64,000 nt of DNA from Flagellimonas lutimaris (lineage in GTDB: Bacteria; Bacteroidota; Bacteroidia; Flavobacteriales; Flavobacteriaceae), in assembly GCF_003581615.1 (NCBI RefSeq), contig NZ_QXFH01000004.1:149215-213214 (forward strand), in the 5' to 3' direction. Each line of letters starts with the position of its first letter. Positions within the stretch are counted from its first letter, which is position 1. Below are positions 36,290 to 44,302 of this stretch, in pieces. Under the pieces are notes generated by a model. It was not told the origin of the DNA and did no database searches. It was given only the letters and a program-made list of their open reading frames with translations. The translations under genes were made by a program, and so were the position numbers.

Positions 36290-37018
36290 CTATTTTGAAG
36301 CGACATAAATGGATGCTACACCCATGGTCTGTGGTTTGTTCTCTACACCTATAAACCCAATTTTCTTCAAAATATTGTTGAAAGCTTCCCCATGAGGGAA
36401 AACAGACGCCGATTCACTCAAGTAAGTATAGGCGGATCTGTCCTTGGAAAATATCTTACCAATGATAGGCATTATGTGCTTGGTATAGATTTTATACCCT
36501 TGTTTAAAGGGAGTTTTGGTAGGAACCGAGGTTTCTAAAACCAAAAAATGGCCTTCAGGCTTTAATACACGATAAATTTCTTCCAGTCCTTTTTCCAGGT
36601 TTTCAAAATTTCTTACTCCAAAAGCTACCGTAACGGCATCAAATGAATTGTCTTCGAAGGGGAGGTTTTCACTATCACCGACCACCATTTCAATTATATC
36701 CTGTAATTTTTTGTTGTTGACCTTAGTTTTTCCTACTTCCAACATTCCAGGGGAAAGGTCTAGGCCTACTATTTTTTCGGCACCTGTTTGTGTCATGGCA
36801 ATGGCGAGGTCACCAGTACCTGTAGCAATGTCCAATATGGAATTCGGGGATTTATCTTTTAGAAAAGACACGATACGCTTGCGCCATTTTACATCCGTTC
36901 CAAATGAAATTACACGGTTAAGACCATCGTAATTTCCTGATATATTATCGAACATCTGTTTTACCTGCTCTTTTTTACCGAGCTCAGATTCTTTGTAGGG
37001 TGTCACCTTTTTCGACAT
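36290..37018 (-). CDS. ubiE: UbiE/MenG, menaquinone biosynthesis C-methyltransferase
   Basis: SAM-dependent methyltransferase of the last step of menaquinone synthesis (demethylmenaquinone to menaquinone), 242 residues. Motifs: MFDNISGNYDGLNRVISFG, ILDIATGTGDLAIAM (SAM loop), GLDLSPGMLEVG, VTVAFGVRNFENLEKGL and YLSESASVFPHGEAF. The start MSKKVTPYKE at 37018 is preferred over 37045, because the latter lies upstream of the -7 box at 37042-37035. Co-transcribed with porT. Confidence 0.95.
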   Translation of the reverse strand: MSKKVTPYKESELGKKEQVKQMFDNISGNYDGLNRVISFGTDVKWRKRIVSFLKDKSPNSILDIATGTGDLAIAMTQTGAEKIVGLDLSPGMLEVGKTKVNNKKLQDIIEMVVGDSENLPFEDNSFDAVTVAFGVRNFENLEKGLEEIYRVLKPEGHFLVLETSVPTKTPFKQGYKIYTKHIMPIIGKIFSKDRSAYTYLSESASVFPHGEAFNNILKKIGFIGVENKPQTMGVASIYVASK

Positions 37019-37034
37019 CACTTTAATTTGCTGG

Positions 37035-37042
37035 CAAATATA
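37035..37042 (-). promoter_or_regulatory. -7 box for ubiE-porT
   Basis: TATATTTG on the - strand matches TAnnTTTG exactly, 16 bases before ATG at 37018, and supports that start over 37045. A TTG lies about 23 bases upstream of it and could be the -33 element. Confidence 0.65.
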
Positions 37043-37079
37043 CAACTTAGCATAAGGGATGTAGACAAAAATATTTGTG

Positions 37080-37087
37080 TAATTTTG
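37080..37087 (+). promoter_or_regulatory. -7 box for trkA-trkH
   Basis: TAATTTTG matches TAnnTTTG exactly and would give an mRNA leader of about 120 bases before trkA, containing the hairpin at 37125-37148. Confidence 0.5.
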
Positions 37088-37124
37088 CCCATCAAAGGGA
37101 TTTAATTTCCGTATTTGGTTAAAA

Positions 37125-37148
37125 GTATGCGGTTTACGTAACGCATAC
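37125..37148 (+). promoter_or_regulatory. Hairpin in the trkA leader
   Basis: GTATGC (37125-37130) pairs with GCATAC (37143-37148) and, after one bulged G, GTT (37132-37134) pairs with AAC (37140-37142), loop TACGT. It could be an RNA structure or a DNA operator; function unknown. Confidence 0.35.
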
Positions 37149-37212
37149 CATTCTTAGTATCATTTGTAGCGTACAAATTGAATTTATTTAAGAACACATC
37201 CTATTCTAATCA

Positions 37213-38562
37213 ATGAGAATCATTATTGCAGGTGCTGGTGAAGTGGGATTTCATTTGGCGAAATTATTGTCCTACGAAGCACAGGAAATCACTTTGATTG
37301 ATACCGACAAGGAAAGACTATCCTATGCCGATAACCATTTGGATATTCGTGTACTTCGGGGCGATGCAACATCCATTCAAGTTTTACAGGACGCCCAAGT
37401 GGGTGGTTCCGACCTTGTGATTGGCGTTACCGCTTCGGAAACTACCAATTTGACCCTTTGTGTTCTTGCCAAGCAATTGGGATGCAAACGTACCATGGCC
37501 AGAATTTCCAATACGGAGTTTATGGATAATCGAGAGCTTATCAAGTTTGAAGAGCTGGGTATTGATGAGCTTATATCCCCAGAGCGTTTGGCCGCTATGG
37601 AAATCCAATTGATGCTCAATCAATCCGCCTTTAATGATACCTACCAATTTGAAGAAGGGCTGTTGACCATGTTCGGGGTAATTCTACCCAAAACGGCACC
37701 CTTTGTAGGAAAGATGGTAAAGGAGGCGGCTAGAATTTTTCCTGAGCTTAATTTTATGCCCATCGCACTGCAACGAACAGGAACCCAATTTACTTTAATC
37801 CCAAGAGGAGACACTATTTTTAAAGAAGGTGATCAAGTGTACTTTATTACTTCGGATAAAGGTGTAGAGGAATTGTACAAGCTTTCTGGAATGCAAAAGC
37901 AGGAAATTAAAAACGTTATGATTCTTGGAGGGAGCAAGGTAGGTTACAAAACGGCGCGAGACCTTTGCAATAAAAAGTTCAACGTGAAACTTATTGAAAA
38001 GAACAAGGAAAAGGCTTTTGATATTGCCGATGAACTACCCCATGCTCTTGTAATTAATGGTGATGGTCGAAATGTGGAGTTGTTGGACGAAGAGAACTTG
38101 GAATCCATGGATGCTTTTATTGCTGTAACGGGCAATTCTGAGACTAATATTATGTCCTGTTTGGTTGCCAAGAGCAAAAAGATTAAAAAAACAATTGCCT
38201 TGGTAGAGAACATGGACTATTTTCAATTGTCCCATTCTATCGGGGTGGATACGCTCATAAATAAAAAACTCCTTGCTGCGAATAGCATATTTAGATATAT
38301 CCGAAAAGGGGAGGTGCTTGCCCTTACCCGTTTGAACAATTTAAACGCTGAAATTTTGGAGTTCGAGGTAAAAGCATCTTCATTAGTGAATGGTGAGATT
38401 ATCAGAGAGTTGAACTTTCCGAGAGAAGCCAGTATAGGAGGAGTCATAAGAAATGGAAAAGGAATTATTGCCTTGGGTGACTTTAGAATTGCCGAAGGGG
38501 ATAAGGTAGTGGTCTGCTGCTTGCCAAAGGCCATACCAAGGATAGAAAAGCTGTTCTTATAA
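37213..38562 (+). CDS. trkA: TrkA, K+ transport regulator
   Basis: Cytoplasmic NAD(H)/nucleotide-binding gate of the Trk potassium uptake system. 449 residues as two tandem RCK units: the first Rossmann loop IIAGAGEVGFHLAK at residue 4, a TrkA_C domain (EEGLLTMFGVILP), the second loop VMILGGSKVGYKTA at about 236 and a second TrkA_C (LNAEILEFEVKASS). It overlaps the trkH start by one base (TAATG). Confidence 0.97.
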   Translation: MRIIIAGAGEVGFHLAKLLSYEAQEITLIDTDKERLSYADNHLDIRVLRGDATSIQVLQDAQVGGSDLVIGVTASETTNLTLCVLAKQLGCKRTMARISNTEFMDNRELIKFEELGIDELISPERLAAMEIQLMLNQSAFNDTYQFEEGLLTMFGVILPKTAPFVGKMVKEAARIFPELNFMPIALQRTGTQFTLIPRGDTIFKEGDQVYFITSDKGVEELYKLSGMQKQEIKNVMILGGSKVGYKTARDLCNKKFNVKLIEKNKEKAFDIADELPHALVINGDGRNVELLDEENLESMDAFIAVTGNSETNIMSCLVAKSKKIKKTIALVENMDYFQLSHSIGVDTLINKKLLAANSIFRYIRKGEVLALTRLNNLNAEILEFEVKASSLVNGEIIRELNFPREASIGGVIRNGKGIIALGDFRIAEGDKVVVCCLPKAIPRIEKLFL

Positions 38563-40052
38563 TGAAGCTCAACACAAGAATCATTATTCACATCATGGGG
38601 CTTTTGTTGCTTTGCAATGGGTCCTTTATGCTTTTAGCGGCAATTGCCAGTGGTATTTATAAAGATGGAGCTACCATGGATATTATGTTGGCTGCCATTG
38701 TCACCATGCTTTTCGGAATTATGGCCATGTTCTACACTCGGGGTCATAAAAAGGAGGTCAAAAAGAAAGAAGGGTATATCGTAGTGACTTTTGGATGGAT
38801 TGTGATGTCCATATCAGGAATGTTGCCCTATCTCTTTTCAGGTTCCATACCTTCGATAACCGATGCCTTTTTTGAAACCATGTCGGGCTACACTACAACG
38901 GGAGCATCAATTTTGGATGACATTGAATCCCTTCCTGCAGGGATTTTGTTATGGCGAAGCCTTACCCATTGGATTGGAGGAATGGGGATTATTGTACTGG
39001 CCATTGCCATTTTACCGCTATTGGGTATTGGTGGTATGCAGTTGTTCGCGGCGGAAGCGCCTGGTCCCGGAGGGGATAAGCTTCATCCAAGAATTACGGA
39101 TACTGCCAAAAGATTGTGGCTCATCTATTTTGGCTATACGGTTTTGGAGACCTTTTTGTTGAAATTTGCCGGTATGTCGTTTTTTGATGCCATCAACCAT
39201 GCCTTGGCAACGATGTCGACAGGAGGGTTCTCTACAAAAAATGCGAGTCTAGCATTTTGGAACGATCAACCTTTGGTTCAATACATCATCATTTTGTTCA
39301 TGTTTTTGGCAGGGAGCAATTTTGTACTTAGTTACTTTGCGTTAACGGGTCGTGTGCAGCGCATTCTCCGAGATGAAGAGTTTAAATATTACTTTGGATT
39401 TATAGTGATATTTACCATTATTGCTGCGTTAGGCGTATATTTTAGAGCAGATGTCCCTGTTTCTGACTTTCACCCAATGGTCTTGGGTAAAGCGGAAAGT
39501 GCCTTTAGGCATACCTTGTTTCAGGTAGTCGCGGTAATTACTACCACTGGGTTTGTGTCCGCAGATTTTACTTCTTGGACGCCATTTTTGACCGTATTCT
39601 TTTTTGGTTTGATGTTCCTTGGCGGTTCTGCAGGTTCCACCGCGGGTGGGATCAAGGTAATGCGCCACCTGTTGATTATTAAAAATGGTATTTTGGAGTT
39701 TAAGCGAACATTGCATCCCAATGCAGTAATTCCCGTTCGATACAATCAAAAAACCGTTACAGAGCATATAGTGTACAATGTAGTGGCCTTTTTTGTGCTA
39801 TATATGTTACTATTTATAATCGGCTCGCTGGTCCTTGGTTTCTTGGGCTTGGATTTTGTATCTGCCGTTGGAGGCTCGGCTTCTTCTTTGGGTAATGTAG
39901 GTCCTGCTTTAGGTAGTTTGAATCCTGTGAGTAATTATAATAGTTTGCCACCAGCAGGAAAGTGGTGGTGTGGTTTTTTAATGCTTTTAGGTAGATTGGA
40001 ATTATTTACCGTACTGATTGTACTTACCCCTTATTTCTGGAAGAAGACCTAA
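38562..40052 (+). CDS. trkH: TrkH, K+ uptake channel subunit
   Basis: Polytopic inner membrane potassium channel, 496 residues, SKT superfamily. Four pore repeats are recognised by their selectivity-filter-like glycines: MSGYTTTGASIL, LATMSTGGFSTKNAS, VITTTGFVSADF and SSLGNVGPALG; the C-terminal half includes GGSAGSTAGGIKV. Translationally coupled to trkA (1-base overlap). A terminator follows 2 bases after the stop. Confidence 0.97.
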   Translation: MKLNTRIIIHIMGLLLLCNGSFMLLAAIASGIYKDGATMDIMLAAIVTMLFGIMAMFYTRGHKKEVKKKEGYIVVTFGWIVMSISGMLPYLFSGSIPSITDAFFETMSGYTTTGASILDDIESLPAGILLWRSLTHWIGGMGIIVLAIAILPLLGIGGMQLFAAEAPGPGGDKLHPRITDTAKRLWLIYFGYTVLETFLLKFAGMSFFDAINHALATMSTGGFSTKNASLAFWNDQPLVQYIIILFMFLAGSNFVLSYFALTGRVQRILRDEEFKYYFGFIVIFTIIAALGVYFRADVPVSDFHPMVLGKAESAFRHTLFQVVAVITTTGFVSADFTSWTPFLTVFFFGLMFLGGSAGSTAGGIKVMRHLLIIKNGILEFKRTLHPNAVIPVRYNQKTVTEHIVYNVVAFFVLYMLLFIIGSLVLGFLGLDFVSAVGGSASSLGNVGPALGSLNPVSNYNSLPPAGKWWCGFLMLLGRLELFTVLIVLTPYFWKKT

Positions 40053-40054
40053 TA

Positions 40055-40089
40055 AAAAACCTCTCGAAGTTAAACTGCAAGAGGTTTTT
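40055..40089. terminator. Bidirectional terminator after trkH
   Basis: Stem AAAAACCTCT (40055-40064) with AGAGGTTTTT (40080-40089), 15-base loop. T-runs on both strands; it also lies 53 bases past the aminotransferase stop on the - strand. Confidence 0.85.
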
Positions 40090-40142
40090 AAAATTGATAA
40101 TGAGCTGCTGAATCATCAAGTTCAGCATGAATCTTAATATGT

Positions 40143-41327
40143 TTAAAGTACTGCCTTAATTCGAGCAATGGCTTCTTTCAATTCTTTTTCTGATGCTGCG
40201 TACGATATACGGATGCAGTTTGGGTTTCCAAAAGCTTCACCAGTTACCGTGGCCACGTTGGCATGCTCCAATAAATACAGTGAAAAATCTGAAGCATTGT
40301 TTATAGTAAAGCCGTTCAAGGTTTTTCCAAAAAATGCGGAGATATCAGGGAACACATAAAATGCTCCTTCTGGCACGTTGAGGTTAAAGCCTTCTATTTC
40401 CCCCAAAAGGCCAAGAACAAGGTCTCTTCTTTCGTGGAACTTGTCGATCATAAATTGGATTTTGCTCACAGGGGCCTCTAACGCAGTAATAACCGCACGT
40501 TGTGCAATAGCATTGGCACCGCTGGTTACCTGTCCTTGCAGTTTGGTACATCCTTTGGCGATCCATTCGGGTGCTCCAATATAACCGATACGCCATCCAG
40601 TCATGGCGAAGGCTTTGGATACCCCATTCACAGTAATAGTTCTGTCGTACATGCCATCAATACCAGCAATACTTACGTGTCCGCCTGCAAAGTTGATGTG
40701 CTCATAGATTTCATCCGATACTACATAAATATCCGGATATTTTTTGAGCACTTCGGCCAAACCTTCCAATTCTTCTTTGCTGTACACCGAACCACTAGGG
40801 TTGCATGGTGAACTGAACCAAAGCATTTTGGTTTTTGGAGTAATGGCAGCTTCCAACTGTTCGGGGGTCATTTTAAAATCGGTATCGATTTGTGTGAGAA
40901 CCTCTACGGGGACTCCTTCTGCCAATTTTACAATATCGCTATAACTTACCCAATACGGAGCGGGCAGGATTACTTCATCACCTGGATTAAGAACCACCAT
41001 GGCCACATTAAAGAGCGATTGCTTCGCTCCTGTGGAAACCACGATTTGGTTCAATCCATAATCAAGGTCATTGTCTCTTTTGAACTTGTTGGAGATAGCA
41101 GTTTTTAAGTCTGCGTATCCATCAACAGGCGTATAACTGCTATAATTATCGTCAATGGCCTGCTTTGCGGCATCTTTGATAAAATCAGGAATATTGAAGT
41201 CGGGTTCCCCCAAACTCAAACCGATGATATCTTTTCCTTCATTTCGTAATTCCCGTGCTTTGGCGGCCATGGCCAAAGTTGCTGACGTGGACATGTTCTG
41301 GACCCTGTCAGATAAATGGTTGCTCAT
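40143..41327 (-). CDS. Class I aspartate-type aminotransferase
   Basis: PLP-dependent aminotransferase, 394 residues, of the aspartate aminotransferase Ib group. The Schiff-base lysine is Lys238 in NGVSKAFAMTGWRIGYIG; other motifs are SLGEPDFNIPDFI, STGAKQSLFNV, PAPYWVSY, FSSPCNPSG and VVSDEIYEHI. The acceptor is probably 2-oxoglutarate and the donor aspartate, but such enzymes can act on several amino acids. It begins 14 bases after the desaturase gene, suggesting one transcript. Confidence 0.93.
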   Translation of the reverse strand: MSNHLSDRVQNMSTSATLAMAAKARELRNEGKDIIGLSLGEPDFNIPDFIKDAAKQAIDDNYSSYTPVDGYADLKTAISNKFKRDNDLDYGLNQIVVSTGAKQSLFNVAMVVLNPGDEVILPAPYWVSYSDIVKLAEGVPVEVLTQIDTDFKMTPEQLEAAITPKTKMLWFSSPCNPSGSVYSKEELEGLAEVLKKYPDIYVVSDEIYEHINFAGGHVSIAGIDGMYDRTITVNGVSKAFAMTGWRIGYIGAPEWIAKGCTKLQGQVTSGANAIAQRAVITALEAPVSKIQFMIDKFHERRDLVLGLLGEIEGFNLNVPEGAFYVFPDISAFFGKTLNGFTINNASDFSLYLLEHANVATVTGEAFGNPNCIRISYAASEKELKEAIARIKAVL

Positions 41328-41341
41328 TGGTACTTCGTTTT

Positions 41342-42445
41342 TTACTGATATTGAAGCGAAGGTTTTTTACCTAGCTCCTTTAAGTGTTTGAAGTGCGAAA
41401 TTATAGCTTTTCTGGTAGTTTTATATTCGTGGTACGGTAAATTGAACTCCTGAGCAGTCTGTTTCACAATTTTGGAAATATTTGTGTAATGTATGTGACT
41501 GATGTTCGGGAATATGTGATGTTCTACCTGGTGGTTCAACCCACCAGTAAACCAGTTTACAATTTTGTTTTTGGTTCCAAAATTCACTGTAGTGAACAAT
41601 TGGTGAATGGCCCAAGTGTTTTTCATGTTTCCTTCCTCATCTGGTAGTGGAGTTTCGGCATGATCAACAATGTGTGCCAACTGGAATACAACACTAAGGA
41701 TCACTCCAGCTACATAATGCATGATAAAGAATCCAAGTAGCACCTGCCACCAAGCAATATCAACAAAAATCAATGGAAGCACGATCCAAATGGTTATATA
41801 AATCACTTTGGTAATAACCAATGTGCTCCAGTTGATTACTGGGTTAGGTAGTTTTCCGTAGCTCAATTTCCTCTTCATGTAACGGTACATTTGCTGGAAA
41901 TCTGTAGTAATGGCCCAGTTAAAGGTCAATAGACCATATAGTAAAATGGAATAGTAATGTTGAAATTTATGGTGTTTTCTCCACTCAGCGTGTTTTGAGA
42001 ATCGAAGTATTCTTCCGGCTTCCATATCCTCATCATGTTCGTGGATGTTTGTGTAGGTGTGGTGCAGTACATTGTGCTGAACTTGCCAGTTGTATACATT
42101 TCCTGCCAAGATATAGATGCTGCTTCCCATGAGTTTATTCACCCATTTTTTGTTGGAATAGGCCCCGTGATTACCATCGTGCATCACGTTCATTCCAACT
42201 CCGGCCATCCCAACTCCCATGGTAATGGAAAGTAGCAGGTAGCCCCAGAAAGGCAGGTTTAAGGTTAACATTAAAAAATAGGGGGTCAAAAAAATGGCAA
42301 ACATCACTATGGTTTTCAAGTGAAGTTTCCAGTTCCCGGTTTTCTTGAGGTTATTTTCTTTAAAGTATTCGTTTACTCGCTTGTTCAGTGTTCTGAAAAA
42401 TTGTGCCGAATCCTTTCTTGAAAACCGGATGGTATTCTTATCCAT
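41342..42445 (-). CDS. Membrane fatty acid (acyl-CoA) desaturase
   Basis: Di-iron membrane desaturase, 367 residues. The three histidine boxes are visible: HDGNH (89-93), HNVLHH (124-129) and HQVEHH (305-310), separated by hydrophobic helix pairs. The QVEHH form of the third box is typical of front-end and linoleoyl-CoA-type desaturases; the double-bond position cannot be predicted. Likely adjusts membrane fluidity. It has a perfect -7 box 14 bases upstream and is followed by the aminotransferase gene. Confidence 0.93.
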   Translation of the reverse strand: MDKNTIRFSRKDSAQFFRTLNKRVNEYFKENNLKKTGNWKLHLKTIVMFAIFLTPYFLMLTLNLPFWGYLLLSITMGVGMAGVGMNVMHDGNHGAYSNKKWVNKLMGSSIYILAGNVYNWQVQHNVLHHTYTNIHEHDEDMEAGRILRFSKHAEWRKHHKFQHYYSILLYGLLTFNWAITTDFQQMYRYMKRKLSYGKLPNPVINWSTLVITKVIYITIWIVLPLIFVDIAWWQVLLGFFIMHYVAGVILSVVFQLAHIVDHAETPLPDEEGNMKNTWAIHQLFTTVNFGTKNKIVNWFTGGLNHQVEHHIFPNISHIHYTNISKIVKQTAQEFNLPYHEYKTTRKAIISHFKHLKELGKKPSLQYQ

Positions 42446-42459
42446 ATAATAAATTTTTA

Positions 42460-42467
42460 CAAAGGTA
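42460..42467 (-). promoter_or_regulatory. -7 box for the desaturase
   Basis: TACCTTTG on the - strand matches TAnnTTTG exactly, 14 bases before the start codon. Confidence 0.6.
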
Positions 42468-42530
42468 ACTAAAATGCTTCTCTACAGTTAGCTAGTTTTG
42501 TTAGAACGGTGTTAAGGTTATTAAAAGTAT

Positions 42531-42538
42531 TAGCTTTG
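42531..42538 (+). promoter_or_regulatory. -7 box for rsmG
   Basis: TAGCTTTG matches TAnnTTTG exactly and lies 20 bases before the rsmG start, back to back with the desaturase promoter. Confidence 0.6.
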
Positions 42539-42558
42539 CTAAAATTAAGGGTTAAGTT

Positions 42559-43194
42559 ATGAAAGCTGATCTAATTTTCAAATATTTTACGACGCTCAAC
42601 GAGGAACAAAAGGTGCAATTTTTCAAATTAGAGGCGTTGTACCAAGATTGGAACCAAAAAATAAATGTGGTCTCCAGAAAGGATATCGACGAGCTATACC
42701 TAAGGCATGTACTTCATTCTCTGGGGATTGCCAAGATTCAAGTTTTTAATGAAGGGGCAAGTATTTTGGATGTGGGAACAGGGGGAGGATTTCCTGGTAT
42801 CCCGTTGGCCATTTTATTTCCAAACGTGAAATTTACACTTGTTGATGCCATTGGAAAAAAAATAAAGGTGGTGAATGAGGTGGTGGAAGGACTTGGGTTG
42901 GAAAATGTCGAAACCCATCATTCCCGTGTTGAGGATATTCCCGGACAGTTTGATTTTATTGTGAGTAGGGCTGTGGCTGCTATGCCCACTTTTGTACACT
43001 GGACGAAAGGAAAAATTAAAAAAGACTCTGCGCATCAGCGCAAAAATGGCATACTTTACCTTAAAGGCGGAGACCTTACGGAAGAACTCGAAGGGTATGA
43101 AACCGTTCAAGTCTTTGATTTGAATGAATATTTCGAAGAAGATTTCTTCGAGACCAAAAAAGTGGTGTACTTGCCTCAGAAGTTTAAAGGCTGA
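42559..43194 (+). CDS. rsmG: RsmG, 16S rRNA m7G527 methyltransferase
   Basis: SAM-dependent enzyme that methylates G527 in the 530 loop of 16S rRNA. 211 residues. Motifs: LYQDWNQKINVVSRKDIDELYLRHVLHSL, ILDVGTGGGFPGIPLAI (SAM loop), FTLVDAIGKKIKVV and FDFIVSRAVAAM. Its stop abuts the stop of the small - strand ORF that follows. Confidence 0.95.
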   Translation: MKADLIFKYFTTLNEEQKVQFFKLEALYQDWNQKINVVSRKDIDELYLRHVLHSLGIAKIQVFNEGASILDVGTGGGFPGIPLAILFPNVKFTLVDAIGKKIKVVNEVVEGLGLENVETHHSRVEDIPGQFDFIVSRAVAAMPTFVHWTKGKIKKDSAHQRKNGILYLKGGDLTEELEGYETVQVFDLNEYFEEDFFETKKVVYLPQKFKG

Positions 43195-43317
43195 TTATAT
43201 ACTGTACATCCGTTTATACACCAATCTACATTTTCTGGCGTAGTCCTTGGCGGACTGCCATAATTGCTGATATTTTTTAATCATCAATCTCCCCCATGCA
43301 TTGATTCTAGCTGTCAT
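43195..43317 (-). CDS. Small basic protein, 40 residues, function unknown
   Basis: ATG at 43317-43315 opens 40 codons ending TAA at 43195-43197. The product is strongly basic and aromatic: MTARINAWGRLMIKKY, then LWQSAKDYARKCRLV and YKRMYSI, with Trp at 8 and 20, five Tyr and twelve Lys or Arg. It looks like one or two amphipathic helices, possibly nucleic acid or ribosome associated, but I do not recognise a family. Codon use looks normal for the window and the frame ends exactly where the convergent rsmG ends. No perfect -7 box lies upstream; the region to 43463 is AT-rich with a TTAACGTTAA palindrome at 43373-43382. Confidence 0.55.
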   Translation of the reverse strand: MTARINAWGRLMIKKYQQLWQSAKDYARKCRLVYKRMYSI

Positions 43318-43463
43318 AACTAATTGATTTAGGAATACTAATTTAGTTTAATTACGTTTAATTTACAATTAGTTAACGTTAAATTTACATATAAATTGTG
43401 TATCGATTCTCTTTTAAGTCGTTCTTAGGGTTGTTAATGTGTTGATATATAGATGGATATGTC

Positions 43464-44228
43464 TTATTTGTATAGGGTGTTTTTATCAGCCTGAGCAATA
43501 TCTACAAAAAGCTGCCCCATTTTTGCACAAACTAGATTAAAGAACACTTCTCCTTTTTCTTTAGAAGCTTTGCTAGGATCGCCCACTCCGGTGTCTTCGC
43601 TAATTTTGGACCAAGGTCGCTCTGTCCAAGCCCATCCTTCGGAAAAGGCTTTGACTTTGTTTTTAAGCTCTTTTCCATCTCCCCATTCATCTCTGGGTAA
43701 TACTAATTCCGGTGTTAGATGGAGTATAAGACTGGTTTCCATCTCATCGGCATGGTCGCCAGGAAGCTCAAAAATGCCTGATTCGCTACCTAGTTTGAAC
43801 CAATTGGTGACGCAAAGGAACATATCAGGAAAAAGGAGTCCCAATTCTCGGACAATGGCTTTCCAATTGTTGCCTCCATGACTGTTCAAAATCATGAATT
43901 TGTGCACACCTTGACGGTTCAATACCGTAAGGATATCTTTTAGAACCGCAAATTGTGTGCTTGGATTTAGGTTCATGTCCAAATAAATATCGGATTGACC
44001 TGTATTAACTCCAAATGGGATAGTCGGGAGTACGACGACCTTGCTTCCCTTTTCCCAAGCTATTCTGGCTGATTCTTCTGCAATGGAAGTACCCTCGATA
44101 ACATCGGTAGCGTAGGGTAGGTGGTAGTTGTGTGCTTCGGTTGCGCCCCAGGGCAGTATGGCCAAGTCAAATGATTCGTCTTTTAGGTGTTTCCAATTGG
44201 TTTCGGCTAAAATATAGGGTCTGGGCAT
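43464..44228 (-). CDS. Creatininase (creatinine amidohydrolase) family protein
   Basis: Metal-dependent amidohydrolase-like protein, 254 residues. Metal ligands are expected in ILPWGATEAHNYHLPYATDV (Glu, His, Asp), in NSHGGNNWK and in GDHADEMETSLIL. The family includes creatininase, MftE-like peptidases and FAPy deformylases, so the substrate cannot be named. Monocistronic; the terminator upstream separates it from pruA. Confidence 0.88.
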   Translation of the reverse strand: MPRPYILAETNWKHLKDESFDLAILPWGATEAHNYHLPYATDVIEGTSIAEESARIAWEKGSKVVVLPTIPFGVNTGQSDIYLDMNLNPSTQFAVLKDILTVLNRQGVHKFMILNSHGGNNWKAIVRELGLLFPDMFLCVTNWFKLGSESGIFELPGDHADEMETSLILHLTPELVLPRDEWGDGKELKNKVKAFSEGWAWTERPWSKISEDTGVGDPSKASKEKGEVFFNLVCAKMGQLFVDIAQADKNTLYK

Positions 44229-44253
44229 ATTTCTATGGGTTAGATTAAATAAA

Positions 44254-44283
44254 AAAGGCCATCATTATATAATGATGGCCTTT
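44254..44283. terminator. Terminator after pruA
   Basis: A perfect 30-base palindrome: AAAGGCCATCATTAT followed by its exact complement ATAATGATGGCCTTT. It lies 19 bases past the pruA stop; on the - strand a T-run (A-run on +) follows. Confidence 0.88.
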
Positions 44284-44302
44284 AAATTAGGTGTTTTTGG
44301 TT

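Noticed and set aside
37019..37045. Longer start of ubiE at 37045
   Set aside because: It lies upstream of the -7 box at 37042-37035, so it could not be transcribed from it.
37080..37212. Known riboswitch in front of trkA
   Set aside because: No match to the structure of characterised K+ or c-di-AMP riboswitches; only a simple hairpin is visible.
43318..43463. Second small gene or RNA in the AT-rich region before the creatininase gene's end
   Set aside because: No open frame with plausible coding content and no stable fold; only a 10-base TTAACGTTAA palindrome.
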